The position numbers and the translations under genes were made by a program. A stretch of 64,000 nt of DNA from Haladaptatus litoreus (GTDB taxonomy: Archaea > Halobacteriota > Halobacteria > Halobacteriales > Haladaptataceae), in the NCBI RefSeq assembly GCF_900156425.1, contig NZ_FTNO01000006.1, positions 62,001 to 126,000 of the forward strand, read 5' to 3'. Shown piece after piece: positions 9,068 through 18,312 of the stretch. Within the stretch, counting starts at the first letter, position 1; each line of letters opens with the position of its first letter. A model generated the notes under the pieces. That model had not been told where the DNA came from. It saw only the letters and a list, made by a program, of their open reading frames with translations, and did not search any database.

Positions 9068-10600
9068 ATGACAGACAAAACCGTTCTCGTGGGGAACTTC
9101 GCTCATGAAACAAACACGTTCGTAACTTCTAAGACTGGCAGAGATTTGTTTAAGGAGCGCCGCGAGTACTTCGGCGACGAGATCCCCAAAAAGCTCCAGG
9201 GAACTAATACGCAAGTTGGCGGTGTCATCGATGTAGCCGAAAACAACTCCGTGGAACTGATTCATACGGTCGCGGCCACTGCGACACCGAGTGGGCTCGT
9301 CGAAGCCGACATCTATGAGTTTTATTGTGAGCAGATTCTCGACGGAGTTCGAGAGCACGCCGCCGACCTAGATGGCGTGATGTTGTGTCTTCATGGCGCT
9401 ATGGTGCCCGAAGGACTGGATGACGGCGAGGGACCGTTGATTTCGAGCGTACGAGAAATCATCGGTGAGGAGGTTCCCATCGCGGTGACGCTTGATCTCC
9501 ACGGAAACATCACCGACGAAATGGTTTCTAAGTCAGATGTGCTCATTGGCTTTGAGTCATACCCTCATACGGATATGGCCGACACCGGTCGCACTGGGAT
9601 GCGTGAACTCATCCGGACGATTCAGAGCGACATTGACCCAGTGAGCCACATCGAGCGCCCGCCCGTTCTCGCTATGGGACCCAAGCAAAATACCCGGGAG
9701 GGACCGATGGCAGATGTAATGGCGAAAGCCCGTGAGTACGAGGAGCGCGACAACATCGTGAAGGTTAGTGTCTTTCCTGGTTTTCACCAGGCCGACATCC
9801 CTTCAATGGGATGGTCAATTCCGGTCATCGCCGACTCCAATTCCGATGCGGCACGGGAGGTCTCACGCGAACTCGCCGAGTATATTTGGGATCGCCGCGA
9901 AGACTTTGTCAGCGACTATCCTGAACCACCGGAGGCCGTCGCAGAGGCAAAGCGGCTTGCCGCCGATCTTGACCCAGACGACGGCTTCGTCCTGATGGCC
10001 GACGTGGGTGATAACCCCGGTGGCGGCGGTGCGGCGGACGGTACGACGGTTCTCCGTGAGATGATCGACCAAGAACTTACGAATGCTGGGTTCGCTATTG
10101 TTCGCGACCCGGAAACGGTAGCTCAATGCGTCGATGCGGGTGTCGGCGAGCGCACGAATGTGAATCTCGGGGGCAAGACCGACGACTTCCATGGCGACCC
10201 CATCGCCGATCTCAACGTATACGTGAAAGCCGTCACCGATGGTGAGTTCCGCAACACCGGACCGATGGGAACCGGCGGCGAGAATCACCTCGGTCGGACA
10301 GTGCTTATTGAGTGCGGCCAGGACGATGGCGTCAGCGTCATTATGACTGAGAACCGGATGCAACCTCTTGACGCTGAAATTTGGCGGCACGTGGGTATCC
10401 AGCCCGAACGCCTCAACGTATTGGTTGTCAAGTCCACGAACCACTACCGGGCTGACTACGAGCCAATGTGCTCGACAAACATACCTATCAACAGCATTGG
10501 TCTCGTAGCGATGGACCCACGAAAGTACGAGTTCGAGCGGATTCCGCGGCCTCAGTTCCCGCTTGACAAGATGACAGATGAAATGTACCCAAACTGGTGA
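9068..10600 (+). CDS. M81-family metallopeptidase (MlrC-like)
   Basis: A 510-residue protein of the MlrC family, named for the microcystin-degradation zinc peptidase that acts on linear peptides. Family motifs are GNFAHETNTF near the N-terminus, DGVMLCLHGAM, VTLDLHGNI, GFESYPHTDMADTG and, in the second half, LMADVGDNPGGGGAADGTT. The conserved His and Asp residues in HETN, LHGAM, DLHGN and YPHTD would bind metal. In a cluster with a peptide importer and D-aminoacylases, hydrolysis of peptides containing D- or unusual residues is likely. The ATG at 9068 is preferred because MTDKTVLVG aligns with the family start and a TATA-like box has the right spacing. Confidence 0.85.
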   Translation: MTDKTVLVGNFAHETNTFVTSKTGRDLFKERREYFGDEIPKKLQGTNTQVGGVIDVAENNSVELIHTVAATATPSGLVEADIYEFYCEQILDGVREHAADLDGVMLCLHGAMVPEGLDDGEGPLISSVREIIGEEVPIAVTLDLHGNITDEMVSKSDVLIGFESYPHTDMADTGRTGMRELIRTIQSDIDPVSHIERPPVLAMGPKQNTREGPMADVMAKAREYEERDNIVKVSVFPGFHQADIPSMGWSIPVIADSNSDAAREVSRELAEYIWDRREDFVSDYPEPPEAVAEAKRLAADLDPDDGFVLMADVGDNPGGGGAADGTTVLREMIDQELTNAGFAIVRDPETVAQCVDAGVGERTNVNLGGKTDDFHGDPIADLNVYVKAVTDGEFRNTGPMGTGGENHLGRTVLIECGQDDGVSVIMTENRMQPLDAEIWRHVGIQPERLNVLVVKSTNHYRADYEPMCSTNIPINSIGLVAMDPRKYEFERIPRPQFPLDKMTDEMYPNW

Positions 10601-10670
10601 ATTTCGGAAGAAACGATGATCAAGTTCAGTAGATTGGCAGTCTTTTCTACTTCTATCTACCTAGATTGAT

Positions 10671-10958
10671 ATGTCAGACAAAAATTATGCGGAGAAATGT
10701 TCTAACCTGCTTGGGGTCGTTGACCGAAACATCCGCGCATTGTCACAGTATTTCCTTTCTGACAATGTGGGGGAATGTCGCTGAAACGACTACATCTTTA
10801 GAGGCGACTGAGAAGCCTCTTACAATTCTGCGATTGCTATTGTCGATGATCGCTTTCAGTGGATTATGTTCTCGGAATATGACTCTGCAACACGGTTTAA
10901 AAGTGAATCGCAGTTTTTCTACCGTGTTACTTCGGCGTACGTATTCCGAATAATATAA
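10671..10958 (+). pseudogene. Small acidic reading frame broken by two in-frame TGA codons
   Basis: From the ATG at 10671 one frame reads MSDKNYAEKCSNLLGVVDRN and on to NVGECR, then TGA at 10782. It resumes in the same frame, meets a second TGA at 10809, and continues to a TAA at 10956 through SAIAIVDDRFQWIMFSEYD. The parts before and after the stops have protein-like composition. The simplest reading is a decayed gene of about 95 codons. The family is not recognised. Its 3' end overlaps the convergent membrane-protein gene. Confidence 0.35.
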
Positions 10959-11356
10959 CTAATAAAAGTTCCCATGAGGAGGAGTGTCATCGCCAACAGC
11001 GCGAACAGGAATGTTTTGCGTAGCCCAGACAAATATAGCGATCGCTGAATAAGGACGGCGTTGTACCATCCGACGAGCGCTGGAAAAGTGTAGACAACGA
11101 ACCCGGTGACGAAGGCTATAAGCGACGCGGCAAAGACAACGAGCAGGCGATCGAGCATCGACCGAGTGATGTAATCGATATATGCGCCGAGGAGAATGAC
11201 ACCTACCAGAGTGTACCGAGGAAGCGGAAGCGATGAAATAGGGTAGATAAGTATATACCCGATCCAACAGCCGGTGATGAATCCTACGAGAAGTGCGATG
11301 AATGCACTTCTGCGACGTCCCGTGAGCAGGTGGTTCCGCGTGACGTCGTCGCCCAC
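10919..11356 (-). CDS. Small membrane protein at the end of the dipeptide transporter operon
   Basis: A 145-residue protein starting at GTG, with about four hydrophobic helices (near residues 17-38, 45-62, 70-92 and 115-137). A basic N-terminus (RNHLLTGRRRSAF) suggests the N-terminus is inside. It begins one base after the stop of the downstream ATPase gene, so it is almost certainly the last gene of the transporter operon. I do not recognise a family. An accessory role in transport or simple genetic hitch-hiking are both possible. Confidence 0.6.
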   Translation of the reverse strand: MGDDVTRNHLLTGRRRSAFIALLVGFITGCWIGYILIYPISSLPLPRYTLVGVILLGAYIDYITRSMLDRLLVVFAASLIAFVTGFVVYTFPALVGWYNAVLIQRSLYLSGLRKTFLFALLAMTLLLMGTFISYIIRNTYAEVTR

Positions 11357-11357
11357 G

Positions 11358-12497
11358 TCAGTCGCTTTCCGCGTTATGGCTGACCTCTTTGTCGGGTTCC
11401 TCGTTGAGGCTTACCTTTCGGTGGGGATTCTGTTTTACGTCGTCGCGCACGTCTTCGCGCTCGCGTAGTTGCTGTTCGAACTTCTTGGCATCGTCGGACT
11501 CGTAGTAGGCGTGACACGCGACATCGCGGGGCTCGCCCTCATACTCAACTTCACAGAGAGGTGGATCGATATAGTCGCAGATGGCTTCACGCTCGGGACA
11601 TCGACCCTTAAACCGGCAGCCAGACGGGAGATTTATCGGATCGGGAATAGATCCCTGAATCTCGACGTGCTCGCGCTCGCGAAAGGGGTCAGGCTCGGGA
11701 GCTGCCCCGAGCAGCGCCTTTGCGTAGGGGTGCGTTGGGGTTTGGATGACCGTCTCGGTCTCCCCGAACTCAATAATGCGACCTAGATACATGATGCCGA
11801 TACGGTCGCACACTTGTCGAAGTAGAGATAAGTCATGGCTAATGAACAGGATGGTAAGGTCGAGTTCCTCGTTGAGCCGTTGGAGCAGGCTCAGCACGCC
11901 CGCTCGGATCGACACATCAAGCATCGAAACTGGTTCGTCGGCCAGCAGGAAGTCGGGTTCGAGCACCAGAGCTCGCGCGATGGCGACCCGCTGTTTTTCG
12001 CCACCTGACAGTTGATGAGGGTAGTTTTCCAGATATGCCTCGACCGGTTCGAGTTCGGCGCGTTCGAGCGCCTCAACCACCCGAATATACCGCTCGTCGG
12101 GGTCACCGATGCCGTGAATCTTGAGGGGTTCGACCACAGTATCATACACTGTCATTCGGGGATTGAGGCTTTCAAAGGGATCTTGGAAGATTATCTGAAC
12201 GTTCCTGCGGAACTCCTGTAGTTCTGCTCCAGTGATGTCGGTCACCTCTTTGCCTTCGAACCGAATCGTACCATCGGTCGGTTCGAGGAGTCGGATGAGC
12301 GTCTTGCCTGTCGTGGTCTTTCCACATCCAGACTCGCCAGCAAGGCCGACAATTTCACCCCGCTCTATTTTGAGGTCGATGCCGTCTACCGCACGGACAT
12401 ATTCGGGTTCGCCGAATAGGCTATCGAAAAGTCCCTGTTGCTGGCCGAAATACTGTTTCAGCCCTTCACATTCCATAATAATGTTACGATCAGTCAT
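11358..12497 (-). CDS. Dipeptide/oligopeptide ABC transporter ATP-binding protein (DppF/OppF type)
   Basis: A 379-residue cytoplasmic ATPase that powers peptide import. Walker A is GESGCGKTTTGKT, the signature is LSGGEKQRVAIARAL, and Walker B is FLLADEPVSMLD followed by the switch histidine in ILFISHDLSLL. The C-terminal oligopeptide-transporter domain has the cysteine-rich SGCRFKGRCPEREAICDY, which in this family can hold an iron-sulfur cluster. Its ATG overlaps the stop of the DppD-type gene by eight bases, so translation is coupled. The C-terminal tail (KVSLNEEPDKEVSHNAE) is a short acidic repeat-like extension. Confidence 0.9.
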   Translation of the reverse strand: MTDRNIIMECEGLKQYFGQQQGLFDSLFGEPEYVRAVDGIDLKIERGEIVGLAGESGCGKTTTGKTLIRLLEPTDGTIRFEGKEVTDITGAELQEFRRNVQIIFQDPFESLNPRMTVYDTVVEPLKIHGIGDPDERYIRVVEALERAELEPVEAYLENYPHQLSGGEKQRVAIARALVLEPDFLLADEPVSMLDVSIRAGVLSLLQRLNEELDLTILFISHDLSLLRQVCDRIGIMYLGRIIEFGETETVIQTPTHPYAKALLGAAPEPDPFREREHVEIQGSIPDPINLPSGCRFKGRCPEREAICDYIDPPLCEVEYEGEPRDVACHAYYESDDAKKFEQQLREREDVRDDVKQNPHRKVSLNEEPDKEVSHNAESD

Positions 12498-13578
12498 GAG
12501 TCATTCCTCCAGTAGCCGCTGATTCCTTGCCAGTGTCCTGCAGTTGCGCCCACGTTTCCCGTTCTTTCGCATCCTGTCGCATCTGTTCGACGCGTTCGTG
12601 ATGATAGCACGCCGAGAAGTGGTCGTCGCCCACCGACTCTAACGGCGGATGCTGCGTCGCACATTCTTGACTGGCGAACGGACACCGCTGCATGAACCGA
12701 CAGCCGCTTGGGAGGTCCACAATAGACGGCGGACTACCGGGGATGGAAATAAGGTCTTGTTGCTTTCCTCGGAGTGATGGGAACGCGTTCTGTAGCCCGA
12801 GGGTGTAGGGATTGTACGGACTCGCGAAAATTTCTCTAAGATCGCCGTACTCCATCAATTTTCCCGAATACATCACGCCCAGTCGATTGCATGTTTCGGC
12901 GATGACGCTGATATCGTGAGAAATAATGACAACTGAAATACCGAGTTGGTCTCGAAGCTCTTTAAGCCGCTTGAGAATTTGATCTTGGACGATTACGTCG
13001 AGCGCAGTTGTCGGTTCGTCGGCGATTATAAGATCAGGGTCAAGTGCGAGCGACATCGCGATATATGCCCGCTGTTTCATCCCTCCAGAAAACTGGTGAG
13101 GGTAATCATCCATTCGATCAGGATCGAGACCGACGATTGTGAAGAGTTCGGCTACGCGCTCTCGCGCCTCGGCTGTCGATGTGTCCCGATGGGCCTGAAT
13201 CGCCTCGATTATCTGTGAGGAAATACGATGGACAGGGTTGAGCGCATTCATCGCGCCCTGACTGATGAGTGAGATGTTCTCCCAGCGAAGGGCGTCCATC
13301 TCACGCTTGTCGAGGTTGTTGAGTTCGACACCCCGAAATTGAATTGATCCAGAGGCAACCTCACCGTTCTGTGGTAGGAGACCAAGGATAGCTTGAGCCA
13401 CAGTCGATTTCCCACAGCCAGATTCACCGACGAGACCGAAGATTTCGTCCTCGCCGATTTCAAAGCTGATTCCATCAACTGCGGTAAGATATCCGTCGCT
13501 TGTCCGATAGTTCACGACGGCGTCCTTGACCGCCAACAGCGGTGCATCTTCGTCGAAGTTCGAGTTTGATTGATTCAT
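12490..13578 (-). CDS. Dipeptide/oligopeptide ABC transporter ATP-binding protein (DppD/OppD type)
   Basis: A 362-residue ATPase partner of the DppF-type protein. Walker A is GESGCGKSTVAQ, the signature is FSGGMKQRAYIAMSLA, Walker B is LIIADEPTTALD and the switch is VIISHDISVI. The C-terminal domain has the cysteine motif SGCRFMQRCPFASQECATQHP. Peptide importers use a heterodimer of two such ATPases, which is what this operon provides. It follows the DppC-type gene without a gap and overlaps the next ATPase gene, indicating one transcript. Confidence 0.9.
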   Translation of the reverse strand: MNQSNSNFDEDAPLLAVKDAVVNYRTSDGYLTAVDGISFEIGEDEIFGLVGESGCGKSTVAQAILGLLPQNGEVASGSIQFRGVELNNLDKREMDALRWENISLISQGAMNALNPVHRISSQIIEAIQAHRDTSTAEARERVAELFTIVGLDPDRMDDYPHQFSGGMKQRAYIAMSLALDPDLIIADEPTTALDVIVQDQILKRLKELRDQLGISVVIISHDISVIAETCNRLGVMYSGKLMEYGDLREIFASPYNPYTLGLQNAFPSLRGKQQDLISIPGSPPSIVDLPSGCRFMQRCPFASQECATQHPPLESVGDDHFSACYHHERVEQMRQDAKERETWAQLQDTGKESAATGGMTHD

Positions 13579-14517
13579 TTACTGCTCCTGAAGCTGTGGG
13601 TTGACAACTTCCTCGTAGCCCCGTCCCACGAGGTAGGCTCCTGTCACAACGAGCGTAATAGACAGTCCTGGTGGAATCACCCACCACCACGCGGTACCGA
13701 ACGACTGGGTGACGAACGCCCGCTGAAGCATCACGCCCCACGAGGGAACCGACGGGTCGCCGAATCCGAGGAAGGCGATGCTTGCCTGCGCGACGATAGA
13801 GTATCCCACTGCGATGGCAGCGTAGAGCGCCGACAGCGGGATAACGTTCGGGAGAATGTGGACTGTCATGATGCGGAAGTCGCTTGCTCCCGCAGCCCGC
13901 GCGGCCTCGACATACGGGCGCTCGCGCACCGTCAACACTTCAGACCGGATGACACGGGCGGTTGAAAGCCAGTACAGAAGGGCAATGCCAAGGATGATGT
14001 TCCACACACTCGCGCCAAGTACCGTCACTAGAACGATAACGAACGGGATGAATGGAAGGCCATAGAGGATGTCCACGGATCGCATCACCACTTCGTCGAC
14101 CCAGCCGCCATAATACCCCGCAATAACACCGATAGTCGTTCCGATAACTGCGACCATGAACGCACCCAGTAGACCGACGAACATTGCGATCCGAGCACCC
14201 AGCAACAGTTGTGAAAGCACATCATGGGCGGCCTCAGTCGTCCCAAGCGGGTTAGCCAGCGTTGGCGGCTGGAGACTAGCCCATGACCCGTCTGCAGCGT
14301 AAATGCGCTCATACGGCGCGTACGGCACGATGTAGGGTGCTGCCAAGGCGACCAGAATGTAGAAGGTGATGATAATTAGACCCGCAACTGCCATCTTTGA
14401 CTGGACAAAGACACTGGCTTGCTCGCGGGCAGTTCGGCGGAGGTTCTGGAGAAATCGCCGCCATCCTTTCTTAGTCTCAATGCGTTTCTGTGTCGATCGT
14501 GAAGTTTCCTCATTCAT
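13579..14517 (-). CDS. Dipeptide/oligopeptide ABC transporter permease (DppC/OppC type)
   Basis: An integral membrane permease of about 312 residues. It has an N-terminal basic cytoplasmic segment, a first helix (MAVAGLIIITFYILVALAAPYIV) and the typical periplasmic NPLGTTEAAHDVLSQLLLGAR segment. The EAA coupling loop is EAARAAGASDFRIMTVHILPNVIP. I start at the ATG at 14517, one base after the DppB-type stop, instead of the longer frame to 14550, because MNEETSRS gives a clean coupled start. It pairs with the DppB-type protein to form the membrane channel. Confidence 0.88.
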   Translation of the reverse strand: MNEETSRSTQKRIETKKGWRRFLQNLRRTAREQASVFVQSKMAVAGLIIITFYILVALAAPYIVPYAPYERIYAADGSWASLQPPTLANPLGTTEAAHDVLSQLLLGARIAMFVGLLGAFMVAVIGTTIGVIAGYYGGWVDEVVMRSVDILYGLPFIPFVIVLVTVLGASVWNIILGIALLYWLSTARVIRSEVLTVRERPYVEAARAAGASDFRIMTVHILPNVIPLSALYAAIAVGYSIVAQASIAFLGFGDPSVPSWGVMLQRAFVTQSFGTAWWWVIPPGLSITLVVTGAYLVGRGYEEVVNPQLQEQ

Positions 14518-14518
14518 C

Positions 14519-15502
14519 TTAGGTTCCTCCAAGTTCAACCCGTGGATCAAGGTACGTATATGCGATGTCGGCTATGAAGTTCATCGTGATCACGATAAAA
14601 GACATAAGTGCGAACGCGCCTTGCGCGACTGGGTAATCGCTCCGAAGCGCTGCTTGTACCATCTCACGGCCGAGGCCAGGCCAAGAGAATACAGTCTCGA
14701 TAAGCACCTGTCCACCGACTGCGAATCCGACCGCAATGGCGAACGCCGTTACCACTGGAAGAATCGCATTCCGAACCGCGTGCTGGAACAAGATGCGTCG
14801 ATTCGTCAGTCCCTTGGCACGCGCTGTGTCGATGTAATCTTCCGAAAGTACTTCGAGCAGATTATTTCGCATTAGCAGGAGTGGTAGTCCGGTATAGTAG
14901 GTACACAGTGTGAAGACCGGGAGTGCGAGGTGATAGAGGAAGTCGACACTCAGGAATTTATCGGCAGTCCCTGAGTAATTCGCGGTGACTCCGCGCATCC
15001 CACCGAGCGGGAACATTCCTAATTCGAACGAAAATATATAAAGGACAATCATTCCGGTCCAGAATACAGGTGTTGAACGGAGCAAGAGAACAACCAGCAT
15101 GCCAGCGCGCTCTTTGGTCGTTCCGCGGATCCACCCAAGTTGGGCGCCGAAGTAAATGCCGAAAGCGTACGAAATAGTGAACGCAGTCAACATTAGTGCC
15201 ATTGTGTTGATGAACCGGTCGCCAATGATGCTGGTCACTGGTCGGCTATAATAGAATGATTGGCCGAAGTCTAACTGGACAACCTGAGCCATGTACAAGA
15301 GATACTGTTTCCAGAGTGGTTCGTTGAGTCCGAACTCCTCTATGACGCGACGTTGAGCTTCTGGCGACATACGTGGACTCATGATTGCTGACATTGGTCC
15401 ACCAGGTACCATCCGGAAGAGGAAGAACAGGATAGTGACCACTGTAAATAGTGACACCACCATCAGTGCTAAGCGTCGAGCGACGTATCGTTTATTGACC
15501 AT
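14519..15502 (-). CDS. Dipeptide/oligopeptide ABC transporter permease (DppB/OppB type)
   Basis: A 327-residue inner-membrane permease with the family N-terminus (YVARRLALMVVSLFTVVTILFFLFR then MVPGGP). About six helices follow, then the EAA loop DTARAKGLTNRRILFQHAVRNAILPV. It ends with LDPRVELGG, typical of the family. It is the first permease after the binding-protein gene and is followed one base later by its partner. Together they would import di- or oligopeptides. Confidence 0.9.
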   Translation of the reverse strand: MVNKRYVARRLALMVVSLFTVVTILFFLFRMVPGGPMSAIMSPRMSPEAQRRVIEEFGLNEPLWKQYLLYMAQVVQLDFGQSFYYSRPVTSIIGDRFINTMALMLTAFTISYAFGIYFGAQLGWIRGTTKERAGMLVVLLLRSTPVFWTGMIVLYIFSFELGMFPLGGMRGVTANYSGTADKFLSVDFLYHLALPVFTLCTYYTGLPLLLMRNNLLEVLSEDYIDTARAKGLTNRRILFQHAVRNAILPVVTAFAIAVGFAVGGQVLIETVFSWPGLGREMVQAALRSDYPVAQGAFALMSFIVITMNFIADIAYTYLDPRVELGGT

Positions 15503-15548
15503 TTTTATTTTTAGATTATATTAATGGAGGAATTGTGGAATACGTTAG

Positions 15549-17282
15549 CTATGCACCAGTTTTCCCTTCAGGATAGTAGAGATTTCCGTCATTGTCCCAC
15601 ACATACCCGGCATCTTTTAGGATTTCAATGGCTCCATTAACACCGTTCTCAAAGTACGGCGTGTCGGGATTATGCCAGAAGTTAAGGGTTTCATTGATCG
15701 GTGAATGTGCCTTGTTGCCAAAGCCGTCGTTGAGTTCCTCTATAATGACTGTTTGGGCACCAGTGATGAGCGCATTTGCAGCTTGTCGGAACGCAACGTC
15801 ATCGAACGGTGGCTTTTTGGTATTGACCCACGTCGCCTGTCGGCAGTCGTCGGAGTTTTCAACAAGCGTGAGGTGTCCGCTATTTTTGACTGCGTCTTGG
15901 AGCGATGCAGGACTACCGAACCAGTAGTCAAGCAAGTCGTAGTCACCGTTTCGCATTGCTTCGAGTTCGGCGTCGCGAGTTGAAAGTGGCCGCTGGATGC
16001 GGGTATCGATATTTGGTGCAGCGAACGAATGATTTTTGAATGCAGGCATCTCAAAGCGTGAACCTTGATCCCAGTTGCCCCACTGGAACGGACCACTTCC
16101 CACAACAGGTGTGCCATTGGTTATTGACACCTTCCATGGTTCGGACTCATTGCCTGTCTCAGAGAGTATTTTCTCCCAATAATGCTGGGGCAGGATTGGC
16201 GTTAACCCAAGCGTGATCGCGATGTATGGTGCGTACGGTTCGGTTAGATTGAATCGAACCGAATGGTTACCGGTTTTCTCGACGCTCTCGGTCGTGTCGA
16301 CCACATAGTTGACGTAGGCTGGTGGCTCAGTCTCTAAGATGAGGTTAAATGTGTACACTACGTCATCGGCGGTCACCGATTCACCGTCGTGGAATGTCAT
16401 ACCCTGCTTAAGATTCACGTTGAGCGTGGTATCGTCGGCCCATTCGAAGTCCTTCGCAGCCCACGGCTTCATTTGTTGCTTGGGGTCTGCTCGGAATAGG
16501 AAATCATGCATAAACCGAGTTGGCGTCCAATTTCTACTCGGACCGACCGCGTTGATGTGGAGCGGGTTCAGCTGATCCGAGGGATCCCAATTATTAGTGA
16601 CAATAGTTTTACCCTTATTATTCTTAGGTTTGATTTGGGTATAATTCCATATATTGCGTAACCCCGTGACGTTCACTACAATTGAATCTTCCTCAAATCG
16701 GTCACTGTTGTAGGCGTACGGGTAGACATTGTAGAGATACTGATTCTCAACTCGCTGCTCACCCAAAATTTTCTGGGCCTCATGAACCAGTTTTTGTCGA
16801 GCATCTTTGTCAGTCTCTTTTCGCTGATTTCTGGCGACCTCGTTATAGCGGTCGTGGTTGAATCCGTAGTCGTTTTCCGCTCCTCCTTTGGCAAAGCGGT
16901 TGATGAGGATAGTATCAGGATCCCCGTTGTTTGCGCACCAGTTGTAGGTGGTTAGATGGAAATCTCCCTTGTCCTCACGAGAGGTAAGCACCGTGATTTC
17001 GACCGCATCGGTCACGACGTTCGCGCCAAGTTGTTCCCGAAACCGCTTGTCCACTAGGCGATTTGCTTGATAACGTGCGGGGTGGTACTGTTCAGTATTG
17101 CTAACATGATTGATTTTGCCAATTTTTCGCTCCTGAGGCAAGTTTTCTTCTATCTTCTTATTAGCGGAATTACCGCTTCCGTTTGGATTATTTTGGTTTG
17201 CACAGCCGGCTATACTCAGGGTAGCAATAGACGCTCCAGCAGCGCCCATTTGTCGCATGAATTCACGACGTTCTGTCTCCAT
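15549..17282 (-). CDS. Peptide ABC transporter substrate-binding lipoprotein (SBP family 5), circularly permuted
   Basis: A 577-residue exported protein. The N-terminus carries a twin-arginine motif (RREFMRQMG) and a lipobox ending at C27 (LSIAGC), so it is probably Tat-exported and lipid-anchored. Residues about 50-215 look like the lobe that is normally C-terminal in family 5, including DKDARQKLVHEAQKILGEQ. Residues about 225-577 then start like the normal N-terminus (DPSDQLNP, GMTFHDGESVTADDVVYTFN) and end where the C-terminal lobe would usually begin (ILKDAGYVWDNDGNLYYPEG). The binding protein would deliver peptides to the DppBC-type permease encoded next. The family call is firm; the permutation is an alignment-by-eye inference. 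Confidence 0.85.
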   Translation of the reverse strand: METERREFMRQMGAAGASIATLSIAGCANQNNPNGSGNSANKKIEENLPQERKIGKINHVSNTEQYHPARYQANRLVDKRFREQLGANVVTDAVEITVLTSREDKGDFHLTTYNWCANNGDPDTILINRFAKGGAENDYGFNHDRYNEVARNQRKETDKDARQKLVHEAQKILGEQRVENQYLYNVYPYAYNSDRFEEDSIVVNVTGLRNIWNYTQIKPKNNKGKTIVTNNWDPSDQLNPLHINAVGPSRNWTPTRFMHDFLFRADPKQQMKPWAAKDFEWADDTTLNVNLKQGMTFHDGESVTADDVVYTFNLILETEPPAYVNYVVDTTESVEKTGNHSVRFNLTEPYAPYIAITLGLTPILPQHYWEKILSETGNESEPWKVSITNGTPVVGSGPFQWGNWDQGSRFEMPAFKNHSFAAPNIDTRIQRPLSTRDAELEAMRNGDYDLLDYWFGSPASLQDAVKNSGHLTLVENSDDCRQATWVNTKKPPFDDVAFRQAANALITGAQTVIIEELNDGFGNKAHSPINETLNFWHNPDTPYFENGVNGAIEILKDAGYVWDNDGNLYYPEGKTGA

Positions 17283-17297
17283 GTCTAACCTTTTCGA

Positions 17298-17336
17298 ATT
17301 TTATAGCTTATAGACACCCCCTATCTATGTGGGGGG
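17298..17336 (-). promoter_or_regulatory. Promoter and inverted repeat of the dipeptide transporter operon
   Basis: Reading the minus strand, TATAAGC/TATAAAAT elements lie roughly 23-35 bases before the ATG of the binding-protein gene. Just upstream is an inverted repeat of five C/G pairs (CCCCC at 17317-17321, GGGGG at 17331-17335). The placement before the TATA region fits a regulator-binding site or BRE-flanking operator. This is sequence reading only. Confidence 0.4.
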
Positions 17337-17396
17337 TTAACACAACACTTCTCGATAGTCCAAAATTTTGTGACTGAGTGAAATTTTCTTCATGAC

Positions 17397-17897
17397 TCAG
17401 ACTATATATGCATTCAGAATAGTCATGTTCGTGCCGAGGCCTTCAACCGCCTCGTTATGCTTTTTAAGCGCCTCTCCCGCCCGCTCGAAGTGTGGCTGGG
17501 GATTCCCACATACTGCCTCCCTTCCATTGGCCTCCAACGTATCGAGGTTAGTTTCGACAATGTCGAGCGCTCGAATCATCTCAGCATGGAACGTCCGGAG
17601 ATGTTTGTTGTGCTTTCCGAGCTTATCGACAGTCTCTTCACGATGTTCAACCGCCTGCTCAACAGTCAGAAATTCCGTGTACTCAACTAGTTCCTCGATG
17701 TTTCCTTCCTCACTGTCAAGCTCACGTTTGAGTTCATTGAGAGTCTCACGCTCGGCGGCAAGGGTATCATTGGTTTCAGTGAATGACTCGATTTCTCCGT
17801 CGTCGTACTGTTGTAGCTCCCGGCGAAACGCCGCCCGACGAGCCTCATCGTCCTCACCGACTTGTTCGGCAATTTGAATAATGGTCTCTAATCCCAT
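17397..17897 (-). CDS. Predicted coiled-coil protein of unknown function
   Basis: A 166-residue, highly acidic protein that is mostly predicted alpha-helix. Heptad-like patterns span about residues 35-75 (ETLNELKRELDSEEGNIEEL) and 75-120. There is no signal peptide or membrane helix, and one cysteine (EAVCGNPQ). It is unlike any family I recognise. It lies between the ABC operon and a divergent membrane-protein operon and has its own start. Confidence 0.5.
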   Translation of the reverse strand: MGLETIIQIAEQVGEDDEARRAAFRRELQQYDDGEIESFTETNDTLAAERETLNELKRELDSEEGNIEELVEYTEFLTVEQAVEHREETVDKLGKHNKHLRTFHAEMIRALDIVETNLDTLEANGREAVCGNPQPHFERAGEALKKHNEAVEGLGTNMTILNAYIV

Positions 17898-18312
17898 GGA
17901 GGGGAAGGTCTATCGATGTGCTTGAATCTTCCCCCTCCTGAAATCAGGAGATGTTTAGGTGAAGGCGCCAGCGAAGATCGGTAGTGCGTGAACTTCACCG
18001 TATTTGAGCGACGGTGATGACTGCATTCCTTCAGTCGCGTACGTCGCGATCGCTGATGTGAAAGTTTTAAATTTCATAGCAATGACCACCCTGAATCGCT
18101 ACCCACGGAGATAATTGAACAAACGCGGCAGGTAGTACCTTTTTCAGTTCCATTCAGTAGTGGTGTGATTGGGTTTGTACATGATCACTCACCACAGCAC
18201 CTCTGACCCGAAAATATTTGTTAGTGCGCGGATGTCAATATTGTAAAATAATATTTGACTACCGTATATTTGAGGTGGATAATGTTTTACGCACTCCCTC
18301 AAAGGGTATGAT
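17898..18312. other. Divergent intergenic region with a short perfect hairpin
   Basis: No coding sequence was found. A hairpin with a seven-base stem (CTCCTGA at 17935-17941, TCAGGAG at 17944-17950) and a two-base loop lies just upstream of the coiled-coil gene. It could be a regulatory structure or the foot of a lost IS200/IS605-type element, whose ends form hairpins; neither is proven. An AT-rich tract near 18230-18270 probably holds the promoter of the membrane-protein operon. Confidence 0.35.

Noticed and set aside
10671..10958. Selenocysteine protein explanation for the two in-frame TGA codons
   Set aside because: Halobacteria are not known to make selenocysteine. I saw no SECIS-like element and the frame has no redox motif; a pseudogene is simpler.
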